Assembly: GCF_000519085.1 (NCBI RefSeq)
Contig: NZ_KI912577.1
Span: forward strand, 932,501 to 996,500
Reading direction: 5' to 3'
DNA length: 64,000 bases
Origin: Methylobacterium sp. 10
Lineage (GTDB): Bacteria; Pseudomonadota; Alphaproteobacteria; Rhizobiales; Beijerinckiaceae
Shown: in pieces, positions 9,096-16,438 of the stretch
How the letters are laid out: the number at the start of each line of letters is the position of its first letter
Position numbering within the stretch: the first letter of the stretch is position 1
Made by a program: the position numbers and the translations under genes
The notes under the pieces: model-generated
Told to the model about the DNA's origin: nothing
The model's database searches: none
What the model saw: the letters and a program-made list of their open reading frames with translations, nothing else

Positions 9096-9785
9096 CTATC
9101 GACTCGGCGCCGCGAAGGCGGCGGCCGGCGCCGTGTCGTGGGAGGCGGCAGGCTTCGCCCGCGCCCCGAGCAGTGCCGCGAGCTGGCTCGCCGCGTCGGA
9201 CACCCGCGCCCGTACGCCGTCGTCGATAAGAACGCCGTCGGAGAAATCCGCGTCGCTGCCATAGACCGAGGTCGGGACGGTCTGCGCACTGAAGAAGCCG
9301 AACAGGGGCCGCAGGGAATGTTCGACGACGAGGGCATGACGCGCGCCCCCGCCCGTAGCCGAGAGAACGACCGGCTTACCCGCGAGGGCCGCCGGATCGA
9401 CGAAATCGAACAGGTGCTTGAACAGGCCGGTATAGGCGCCTTTGTAGACCGGCGTCCCGACGATGAGCGCATCGGCGTTCTCGATCGCCTCCAGGATGCG
9501 CCTGGCCGGCAGCGAGAGCTGATCGCGCGACCAGGCTGTGCCAAGCCCGGTCCCTGCATCGACCACGTCGAACAGGCGGATGTCGGCGCGCAGCCGCGCG
9601 CCGGTCGCCTCGGCCACCGCTTCGACCAGCGCCCGTGTCTTGGAGGGACGCTGCAGGTTGGCGCTGAAGCCGACGATACGGGGAAGCGGGCCTGGAAAAG
9701 AGCTGCCTTGAAGAGACATCGAACGCCTACCGATCAGGTTCGGAAATGCGCCGAAGGCATCCATCCGAACGAACCGTCCTGTCAT
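9096..9785 (-). CDS. ssuE: NAD(P)H-dependent FMN reductase of the sulfonate system
   Basis: A flavodoxin-like reductase of 229 residues from ATG 9785, or 207 from ATG 9719. ATG 9785 has a strong GAGGGG 8 nt upstream; ATG 9719 fits family length better, since the fold begins at PRIVGFSANLQRPSKTRALV. The FMN-binding segment GTPVYKGAYTGLFKHLFDF and SATGGGARHALVVEHSLRPL are typical of SsuE/MsuE. It supplies FMNH2 to SsuD. First gene of the ssu operon, separated from ssuC by a 195-bp gap that contains a hairpin. The last 30 residues are a low-complexity Ala-rich tail. Confidence 0.88.
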   Translation of the reverse strand: MTGRFVRMDAFGAFPNLIGRRSMSLQGSSFPGPLPRIVGFSANLQRPSKTRALVEAVAEATGARLRADIRLFDVVDAGTGLGTAWSRDQLSLPARRILEAIENADALIVGTPVYKGAYTGLFKHLFDFVDPAALAGKPVVLSATGGGARHALVVEHSLRPLFGFFSAQTVPTSVYGSDADFSDGVLIDDGVRARVSDAASQLAALLGARAKPAASHDTAPAAAFAAPSR

Positions 9786-10021
9786 GGAATGCCCCTCGGC
9801 ATCGTTGCCGAACTGTGATCGCAGCGGCGATCCAGGTCAACGAAACGTGCTTTTAAAAGAACGAAGCGTGGGAGATTGGTCTTCGGTGAGACGTCCCGGC
9901 AGGAGATGAAACTTTCTACTCGGCAATTTTCTGCAGAAATTGTGGCCGATCACCAGGGTCTATCGGAAAGAACTCTTCCTGCGATCTGATCAGGGTTCGT
10001 TAAACCGAACGACCCGAGGAG

Positions 10022-11143
10022 CTAGACCAGGGCGTCGCCATGGCTCGATTGACGGACGATGGGCTGGAAGGCCCGCAGGAGCGGCATGTCGAGCTTGCCC
10101 GTCATGCCGAGCATGATCGCATGGGCCTCGGCATGCGGGAGCGGCTTGCGATAGGCCCGCCGCTCGGTGAGGGCGGAGTGGATGTCGCAGATCGTCACGA
10201 GACGGACGAGATCCGGTATCGCATCGCCGGAAAGGCCGGCCGGGTAGCCGCTGCCGTCGAGCATCTCGTGATGATGCCGGACCACGTCGAGCATGGAGGC
10301 ATCGAACCCCTCCTGCCTGGCGAGCATGTCGGCACCGGAGGCGGCATGCGTGCGCATGATAGCCATCTCGTTCGAGGTCAGCGCACCTGGCTTGTTGAGG
10401 ATCGAAAGGGGGATCTTGGACTTGCCGATATCGTGCAGCAACGCGGCCTTGGCGAGACGCTTCCGGTCCGCCCGGGGAATCTTGAGGTGGAAGCCGAAGG
10501 CCGCTGCAAAGCCGGCAACGCTGAGGGAGTGCTGGTAGAGCAACTCGTCGTAGCGTCCGATCACGTCGAGCCACGCGCGAATGCCACCCTCCGAGACCGC
10601 TTCCAGGATGACGTCGGTCCCGGCATCGGCCTCCTCGGAGGAGACCGGCCGGTCGGTTTGAGCCGCATGGAACAGGGCCGCCACCACGGAGCAGGCTCGG
10701 TGTGCCTTGCCTTCCAACGCGGCGGTCTCGCGGGCGTGGCGCGTCCGCAGCTTCTGGCCGGCGTCGATGAGGCTGAACAGGAGGGAGAGAATGGTCGGAC
10801 GTGGGGTGTCGGCCGCCGTGACGCGCAGGGCCGGATTCGCCTTGTCCGGGACGTGGGCGGGCGCGTTGGTGAGTACGAGGCAGGGCACGTGGAGGGCGAG
10901 GAGACGGACCACCCAGGCCGCTGCCACGCCGTCACGGGGATCCAGATCGATGACGGCGACGACGGGGAGGATGGCGGGAACCGACTGGTCCCCGAGAACG
11001 CTTCGGCAGGGCACGATGGTGGTGATGGCGCGCGCCAGCAGTCTCACCCGGTCCGGTCGATCCGATACGATGAGGACGGACTTGTCTTGTGTCACGATCC
11101 GATCCGCTTCAGACCGGCAAGGTCTGGGTTCGTGCCCAAACAC
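10022..11143 (-). CDS. HD-GYP domain cyclic-di-GMP phosphodiesterase with degenerate receiver-like N-terminus
   Basis: The C-terminal half is an HD-GYP domain: ALLHDIGKSKIP holds the HD pair and HHHEMLDGSGYP the GYP motif, with further metal ligands in the helices between. These enzymes hydrolyse cyclic-di-GMP. The first 120 residues (SVLIVSDRPDRVRLLARAIT onward) look like a receiver domain but lack a clear phospho-acceptor aspartate context, so input by phosphorylation is doubtful. The start is GTG 11143 here; GTG 11095 (reading VTQDKSVLIV) fits the domain boundary equally well. It is divergent from the Sia module 300 bp away, placing a c-di-GMP-degrading enzyme beside a c-di-GMP-making system. 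Confidence 0.88.
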   Translation of the reverse strand: MFGHEPRPCRSEADRIVTQDKSVLIVSDRPDRVRLLARAITTIVPCRSVLGDQSVPAILPVVAVIDLDPRDGVAAAWVVRLLALHVPCLVLTNAPAHVPDKANPALRVTAADTPRPTILSLLFSLIDAGQKLRTRHARETAALEGKAHRACSVVAALFHAAQTDRPVSSEEADAGTDVILEAVSEGGIRAWLDVIGRYDELLYQHSLSVAGFAAAFGFHLKIPRADRKRLAKAALLHDIGKSKIPLSILNKPGALTSNEMAIMRTHAASGADMLARQEGFDASMLDVVRHHHEMLDGSGYPAGLSGDAIPDLVRLVTICDIHSALTERRAYRKPLPHAEAHAIMLGMTGKLDMPLLRAFQPIVRQSSHGDALV

Positions 11144-11441
11144 AGGCGCGCTTGCGAGGTTTACAGAAACAAATCCCTATAAATTGTTTCTTTTCGCAGA
11201 ACGAACTCAACGCGGTCCGATCTATCATCGCCACCTTGGACCGGTATAGTTCACCTGCTGGAACCATGGTGCGGCCTCGTCCAATCCTGTTGCTCTGGTT
11301 AACCGGATGGAACGGAAATTGCTCGCACTCGGCCGGATCCCGCCGTGGTAACTGTCTGTAGAGGCATTGGGGTTAGTGCTGTCGGGCAGTGAAGGCGGGC
11401 GCTCACCGCGCGGCACCTGCCGCCATCGGGAGGAGGATGCT

Positions 11442-11993
11442 TTGCTAGCGCGAGACTTCAAATCCTTCTTCGAGACCTCGAAGCGTAACGGTATCATCCT
11501 CTCGTTCGGAGGCGACATCTCGGAGAACGTCTTGTTCTCCCTCGGCGAAGTTCTGAAGCTTCGGATGATCCAGGGTGAGACGGACGCGACCATCGCAAAG
11601 CGGGTGTTCTCGATCTTCGTCGAGCAGGCCCAGAACATCATTCGTTACTCGGCCGACAAGCTCCCCGGGGCCAAGGCGTCCTGCGGCATGATCAGTGCGG
11701 GGATGATCGTGGTCGGCGTCGAGAACGCACGCTTCTTCGTCGTGTGCGGCAACGAGGTCCCCAAGGCCGATGCTTCCGTTCTGCATGAGCGATTGGACCA
11801 CATTGCCGGCATGTCCAGCGAAGAACTCAAGCGTTTCTACCGCGAGAAGCTGCGCCAGCCCCCCGACGAGGGCAGCCTCGGAGGGAGCATCGGCCTGATC
11901 GAGATCGCCCGCCGGTCAAGCGCTCCCGTGGAGTTCGATTTTCACGATCTCGGCGACGAGCGCAGTCTGTTCTGCCTCAAAGCCTATATCTGA
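11442..11993 (+). CDS. siaB: SiaB-family protein kinase (DUF6272)
   Basis: A protein of 183 residues. The start is the TTG at 11442, chosen for the perfect AGGAGG five bases upstream; no ATG is better placed. The sequence FKSFFETSKRNGIILSFGGDI, EQAQNIIRYSADK and a GGSIGLIEIARR glycine-containing segment match SiaB proteins, GHKL-like kinases that phosphorylate SiaC in Pseudomonas aeruginosa. The next genes encode SiaC, SiaD and SiaA, so the assignment is supported by both sequence and order. In the known system the SiaA phosphatase and SiaB kinase set the phosphorylation of SiaC, which when unphosphorylated activates the cyclase SiaD and so promotes aggregation and biofilm. Confidence 0.82.
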   Translation: MLARDFKSFFETSKRNGIILSFGGDISENVLFSLGEVLKLRMIQGETDATIAKRVFSIFVEQAQNIIRYSADKLPGAKASCGMISAGMIVVGVENARFFVVCGNEVPKADASVLHERLDHIAGMSSEELKRFYREKLRQPPDEGSLGGSIGLIEIARRSSAPVEFDFHDLGDERSLFCLKAYI

Positions 11994-12006
11994 CGGCGCC
12001 CCGGCG

Positions 12007-12402
12007 ATGGACCGCATTCAAATCCCGGCGACCGCCCGATCCCCCGAGGTGGATTTCGACTTCGCAGCCGGCCGTTTCAGGCTGAGCGGCGAATCGTATC
12101 CGGAGGATGCCGCGGCCTTCTTCGGCCCCCTGCTCCAGTCCCTGCGGTCCTACCTCGCCCTGTCGGGTCCGGATCCGATCGTGTTCGAGGTCGCCCTCGT
12201 GTATTTCAACAGTTCCAGCGCCAAGGGACTGATGAACCTGTTCATGCCCCTCGAGGACGCCGCCGGCGAAGGCCGAGGCGTGACCATCCGCTGGCTCTAC
12301 GCCGAAGGCGACGAGACCATCGCCGAGGCCGGGGAGGATTTCGCCTCCGACTTTTCCCATGCACGCTTCGATCTCGTCGAGACCTCGCAGGCGGGGAACT
12401 GA
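12007..12402 (+). CDS. siaC: SiaC-family regulatory phosphoprotein (DUF1987)
   Basis: A protein of 131 residues, 13 bp after siaB. It shows the DUF1987 hallmarks: IPATARSPEVDFDFAAGRF at the N-terminus, then GESYPEDAAAFFGPLL, and the motif YFNSSSAKGLMNLF (Y66 to F79). In P. aeruginosa SiaC the SiaB-phosphorylated threonine lies in the equivalent YFN(T/S)SS segment; here serines 69-71 take that place. The unphosphorylated form is known to bind and stimulate the diguanylate cyclase SiaD. Fold and partner assignments follow from the family; phosphorylation of a serine here is inference. Confidence 0.88.
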   Translation: MDRIQIPATARSPEVDFDFAAGRFRLSGESYPEDAAAFFGPLLQSLRSYLALSGPDPIVFEVALVYFNSSSAKGLMNLFMPLEDAAGEGRGVTIRWLYAEGDETIAEAGEDFASDFSHARFDLVETSQAGN

Positions 12403-12407
12403 CACGG

Positions 12408-13265
12408 ATGAAGGTCAAGCCCGGGGCCGTTCCGCCGACCGACCATCCCCCCGTCGTCGGCGACGCGTTCAGTCTGTACGATACCGAGGAAGCGGTCCTG
12501 GGGAAGACCGATGGGATGCTGGCGGGGCTCGCGCAGGTCGCCGGCGGCGTCCAGCAACTCGCCGAAGCCTACCGGCGCAGTTATCGCGAGCAGCGCCGCC
12601 TCGTGAGGATGAGCGATCGGATGCAGCTCGACCTGCAGAAGGCGAATCACCGCCTCGCCGAGCAGCAACGCGACCTGCAGGCCCTCAACGAGGCGCTGTC
12701 CGGCGAGATCGAGCATCGGACCCGTCTCGAAGCGAAGCTGAGGCACTTGGCCGATACCGACGACCTCACCGGCGCGGTGAGCCGTCGCCGCTTCATGGAG
12801 ATCAGCCAGCGTGAATGGCTGAGATACGAGCGCGACCGGGTTCCCGCCTGCCTCCTCATGGCGGATCTCGACCGGTTCAAGCGTCTCAACGACGAGTTCG
12901 GCCACGCCGCCGGAGACGCGGCCCTCGCCAGCTTCGTCGAGACCTGCCGGAGGCGCCTGCGCAAGGTGGACGTGATCGGCCGCATGGGTGGCGAAGAATT
13001 CGCGATTCTGCTCACCGAGATCGGGGCCGATGCCGGGCTCGCGGTCGCCGAAGACCTCTGCCGCCTAGTCGGGGAAACCGGCGTGGCGTGGCCCGGAGGA
13101 CCGCTGGCGCTCTCCGTCAGCATCGGTATCGCCGCCATCGAGGGAACCGAGACCTTCGAGCAGACCCTGGGCCGGGCCGATGCCGCGCTCTATGAGGCCA
13201 AACATGCCGGACGGGGCTGTGTCCGCCCGTCCCGCGACCCGTCTGCGGACGTACCGCCGCCATGA
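12408..13265 (+). CDS. siaD: Diguanylate cyclase, SiaD type (GGDEF domain)
   Basis: A cytoplasmic protein of 285 residues starting 5 bp after siaC. An N-terminal helical stretch with a predicted coiled coil (about 45-110, rich in Q, R and L: LQKANHRLAEQQRDLQALNE) leads into a GGDEF domain with DDLTGAVSRRRF, DLDRFKRLND and an intact GGEEF. An RxxD inhibitory site (RKVD) lies five residues before GGEEF, so product inhibition is expected. It makes c-di-GMP from GTP. The coiled coil is where SiaC binds in the P. aeruginosa enzyme. Its stop overlaps the siaA start (ATGA), indicating translational coupling. Confidence 0.92.
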   Translation: MKVKPGAVPPTDHPPVVGDAFSLYDTEEAVLGKTDGMLAGLAQVAGGVQQLAEAYRRSYREQRRLVRMSDRMQLDLQKANHRLAEQQRDLQALNEALSGEIEHRTRLEAKLRHLADTDDLTGAVSRRRFMEISQREWLRYERDRVPACLLMADLDRFKRLNDEFGHAAGDAALASFVETCRRRLRKVDVIGRMGGEEFAILLTEIGADAGLAVAEDLCRLVGETGVAWPGGPLALSVSIGIAAIEGTETFEQTLGRADAALYEAKHAGRGCVRPSRDPSADVPPP

Positions 13266-14953
13266 CGTTCGATCCTGCGGCCGAGGGGGCATCGCCCACC
13301 GTCGCCTCCCCCACCCGCAAGCGCTCCCTGAGGGGAGGCGGCCCCCTGCGCGGCGACGACTTCCTGGAACTGGCCGGTTTCACCGACGTGTCGACATCCG
13401 CGCCCGGCACGATGCGGCCGGGCGCCCTGCGCGGTTCGGCCCGCGGGCGCGACCTCGACAGTCTGGCGCATACCCTGTTCCTGCGGATCTACCCGGTGAT
13501 CGCCATCGTGGTGCTGGCGACGCAGGTCGGCATCGCCTGGGTGAACTACAACGACAGTCTCAGGCTCTATACCGAACGGGCGAACCTTCTCGTCGCCCTC
13601 ACCGCCCAGGCCATCGCCCGGCCGGATTGGAGCGAGCGGCCGGACGTCTACACGACGCAGGTCCAGGCCCTGACCCTCGATCCCGCGTTCCGCTTCGTCC
13701 GTGCCTGGAACGCGGCGGGTGGCCTGGTGATGTCCATCGGCGAGATACCGGGGGGACGCAGCATCGAGCTCATCCGCGCCTCCACCGCCATCACCCTGGC
13801 GGGTCAGGCGGAGCCCTTGGGAAGCCTGACGCTGGGTCTGTCGACCGAGTCCCTGCGCGCCAATGCCGAGAAGCAGGCGCTCCTGGCGGTCGGCGCGAGC
13901 CTGGTGCTGATGCTCGCCTTCGTGCTGACCCTGCATGCCAACGTGCGCAAGCACGTTCTCGCCCCCCTGAAGCGCCTGCTGCTCGCCATGCTCGAGGTCG
14001 AGCACAAGCGCTGGTCGACAGTGGCGTTCGACGGCGCCATACGGGCCAGCAACGAGATCGACGTGATCTCGTCGGCCTTCAACCGCATGGTGGAGGGCCT
14101 GCGCGCCGGCGACGAGGCGAAACAGCTCCTCGCAGAACTCGAACTCGCCCATGCCAAGCTCGCCGACGCCAACCATCAAGTGATGGAGAGCATCGGCTAC
14201 GCCCGTCGCATCCAGACCTCCGTCCTGCCCGACCGGATGGCGCTGGCCGGTGCCGGCCTCGACGTCGCCGTGCTGTGGGAGCCGCTGCATCAGGTCGGCG
14301 GGGATTATTTCTGGCTGGAACGCCTTGGTGACGTCAGCATCATCGTCGTGGCCGATTGCACCGGCCACGGCGTGCCGGGCGCGTTCATCACGCTCATCGT
14401 CGCCACTGCCCTCGACCGCGTGCTGCACGAGCGCGGCCTGCGCTCGCCTGCGGAGATCCTAACGGCCCTCGACGAGATGGTCCGCGCCCAGTTGCGCCAG
14501 GACGGGCGTGGTTCGGATTCCGATGACGGGCTCGATTGCGGCTTGTGCATCTGGGATCCGGAGGCACGGCGCCTGACCTTTGCCGGCGCCGGCCTCTCGC
14601 TCACCACCGTCACGGATACGGGGGTGACCCGCATCAGGGGGGCGAAGCGTGGGCTCGGCTACCCGCGCCATGGGAGCGAGCGGTTCAGCACCGGGAACGT
14701 CACCCTCGATGCGGCGCCGGGCGACACCTTCTACCTGATGACCGACGGCATCACCGACCAGATGGGAACTAACGGGACGCAGCGCCGGCTGCTCGGGCAT
14801 CGCGGCGTCGCGGATATCCTCCTGCGCACCCACAAGGAGGAACTCGGCCTGCAGATCGGGACGCTGGAAGCCGAGCTTGCAGCTTATCGCGACTTCGAGA
14901 CGCGCCGAGACGACATGACCCTAGTGGCGTTCCGGCCGACACATCGTGTGTGA
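13262..14953 (+). CDS. siaA: SiaA-type membrane PP2C/SpoIIE phosphatase with HAMP domain
   Basis: A protein of 563 residues. A cytoplasmic lead of about 70 residues precedes TM1 (about 75-95), then a small periplasmic sensor region (about 96-203), TM2 (about 204-226), a HAMP linker, a short coiled coil (LAELELAHAKLADANHQVME) and a SpoIIE/PP2C phosphatase domain with QVGGDYFW (about 343), VADCTGHGVPGAF and YLMTDGITDQ, the metal-binding aspartates being present. In the known system it dephosphorylates SiaC in response to an outside signal. Here the order is B-C-D-A rather than A-B-C-D, and siaA overlaps siaD by 4 bp. Confidence 0.9.
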   Translation: MTFDPAAEGASPTVASPTRKRSLRGGGPLRGDDFLELAGFTDVSTSAPGTMRPGALRGSARGRDLDSLAHTLFLRIYPVIAIVVLATQVGIAWVNYNDSLRLYTERANLLVALTAQAIARPDWSERPDVYTTQVQALTLDPAFRFVRAWNAAGGLVMSIGEIPGGRSIELIRASTAITLAGQAEPLGSLTLGLSTESLRANAEKQALLAVGASLVLMLAFVLTLHANVRKHVLAPLKRLLLAMLEVEHKRWSTVAFDGAIRASNEIDVISSAFNRMVEGLRAGDEAKQLLAELELAHAKLADANHQVMESIGYARRIQTSVLPDRMALAGAGLDVAVLWEPLHQVGGDYFWLERLGDVSIIVVADCTGHGVPGAFITLIVATALDRVLHERGLRSPAEILTALDEMVRAQLRQDGRGSDSDDGLDCGLCIWDPEARRLTFAGAGLSLTTVTDTGVTRIRGAKRGLGYPRHGSERFSTGNVTLDAAPGDTFYLMTDGITDQMGTNGTQRRLLGHRGVADILLRTHKEELGLQIGTLEAELAAYRDFETRRDDMTLVAFRPTHRV

Positions 14954-15045
14954 CCCGCCGCCCCCAAACAAGAGCATCGCTGCACGGTGCGCTGGCACAC
15001 GCAAAATCACAGGACAATTCGGCACTATTGCACCCTGCCATTCGA

Positions 15046-15072
15046 AAGGTTGGGTCGCGACGCCTCAACCTT
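15046..15072. terminator. Hairpin downstream of siaA
   Basis: AAGGTTG (15046-15052) pairs with CAACCTT (15066-15072), extendable by one or two inner pairs, about 95 nt past the siaA stop and before the next gene. No T-run follows, so it is only a possible transcription end of the sia operon. Confidence 0.35.
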
Positions 15073-15166
15073 GCCGTCATGGTGGACAAAGAGGGCCGGT
15101 CTTCAAGGTGCGGTCTTCGTTTGCCTCTGCTGCGTCTCTACACATTCTCAAGAGTCGAGATCGATC

Positions 15167-15430
15167 ATGACACGCTTCCTTGCCGCGTCCGTCTGTCTGG
15201 GCCTACTTGTCGCCGTGCCCGTCCAGGCACAGCCATCGAACACGGCGCAGCAGCCAGCCCCCAAGCGCATGACCACGGCCATGGGCGTGACGAAGCCGCC
15301 GACGTCCACCTATAACCGGGCCTCCACCGAAAGCGACATGCTCAAGGCGCAGAAGGTCTCCGCCGCCCGCGACAAGGCTTGGGACCGGAAGATGCGGACC
15401 ACAATGGGCTCGATCTGCCTCGGCTGCTGA
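15167..15430 (+). CDS. Small exported protein of unknown function
   Basis: A protein of 87 residues. ATG 15167 begins a clean signal peptide (TRFLAASVCLGLLVAVPVQA, cleavage after AQA at about 22-23). The mature part of about 65 residues is basic and ends in the cysteine pair CLGC. I do not recognise a family. A longer upstream reading of the same frame is possible but would bury the signal peptide, so it is rejected. It lies between siaA and the ABC ATPase gene, both on the same strand. Confidence 0.6.
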   Translation: MTRFLAASVCLGLLVAVPVQAQPSNTAQQPAPKRMTTAMGVTKPPTSTYNRASTESDMLKAQKVSAARDKAWDRKMRTTMGSICLGC

Positions 15431-15443
15431 GATCGAAGCCCGC

Positions 15444-16394
15444 GTGGCTCGGTCGATGATCCGGTTCGAGGGCGTGACCCTTCGCTTTGCCGGGGCAGAT
15501 CGACCGGCCGTCGACGGGATCGACCTCGATATCGCCGAAGGCACGACCTGCGTCCTCATCGGTCCCTCCGGCTGCGGCAAATCCACCACCCTGCGCATGG
15601 TCAACCGGCTCGTGGAACCGGATGCCGGGCGAGTCCTCCTCTACGGACAGGACGTGGCGAAGGTGGATCCGGTGCGGCTGCGCCGTGGCATCGGCTATGT
15701 CCTGCAGGGCATCGGCCTGTTTCCGCACCGGAACGTTGCCGAGAACGTCGCCACCGTGCCCCACTTGCTCGGGTGGACCCGTGCCCGGATCGCGGACCGC
15801 GTGGACGAGATGCTTGCCCTCGTCGGCCTCGCTCCGGGGGACTATCGCGACCGCAGACCCGACGAACTCTCCGGCGGTCAGCGGCAACGCGTCGGCGTCG
15901 CTCGCGCTTTGGCAGCGGACCCGGTCGTTCTGCTCATGGACGAGCCCTTCGGCGCCGTGGATCCCGTAGCCCGTAGCCGGCTACAAATCGAAATCGGTGC
16001 AATACTTCGCCGGCTCAGGAAAACCGTCATCATCGTCACCCACGACATCGACGAGGCGATGCGGATGGGTGATCGCATCGTGCTGATGCGCGAGGGGCGG
16101 ATCGCCCAGGCTGACACGCCGGACCGCCTTCTCCTCGCCCCCGCCGACGCCTTCGTCGAGAGCTTCGTCGGAGAGGATCGCGCCCTGCGCCGTCTGGCGT
16201 TAACGGAGGCCGGTGCCGTGGCGGTTCCCGGCGAGGCGGAAAATGCGCCGAGCATCGCTGCCGAGACGTCGTTGAAAGGTGCCCTGGCGCTTCTCCTCTC
16301 GACCGGCGCCGATCACCTCGCGGTGACAGGGAATGGTGCCCCCGCCATCCTGACACTCGCCGCGATCCAGGAAGCCGCGTCGCGACGGACCTGA
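15444..16394 (+). CDS. Osmoprotectant (glycine betaine/proline type) ABC transporter ATP-binding protein, orphan
   Basis: A protein of 316 residues from GTG 15444 (ATG 15456 is an alternative). Walker A GPSGCGKST, the QGIGLFPHRNVAENV Q-loop of the OpuCA/OsmV/ProV family, signature [15 protein letters not shown], Walker B LLMDEPFGAVDP and IIVTHDIDEA are all present. The C-terminus has only one CBS-like segment (SLKGALALLLSTGADHLAVT), where OpuCA proteins usually carry two, so ionic-strength sensing may be reduced. No permease or binding-protein gene is adjacent: siaA and a small exported protein precede it and jetC converges on it. The partner genes must be elsewhere or the gene is a remnant. 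Confidence 0.82.
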   Translation: MARSMIRFEGVTLRFAGADRPAVDGIDLDIAEGTTCVLIGPSGCGKSTTLRMVNRLVEPDAGRVLLYGQDVAKVDPVRLRRGIGYVLQGIGLFPHRNVAENVATVPHLLGWTRARIADRVDEMLALVGLAPGDYRDRRPDELSGGQRQRVGVARALAADPVVLLMDEPFGAVDPVARSRLQIEIGAILRRLRKTVIIVTHDIDEAMRMGDRIVLMREGRIAQADTPDRLLLAPADAFVESFVGEDRALRRLALTEAGAVAVPGEAENAPSIAAETSLKGALALLLSTGADHLAVTGNGAPAILTLAAIQEAASRRT

Positions 16395-16438
16395 TCGCTC
16401 GCTCGTCACAGCCGAGCGCATTGAGGAAGGGCGCCCCT

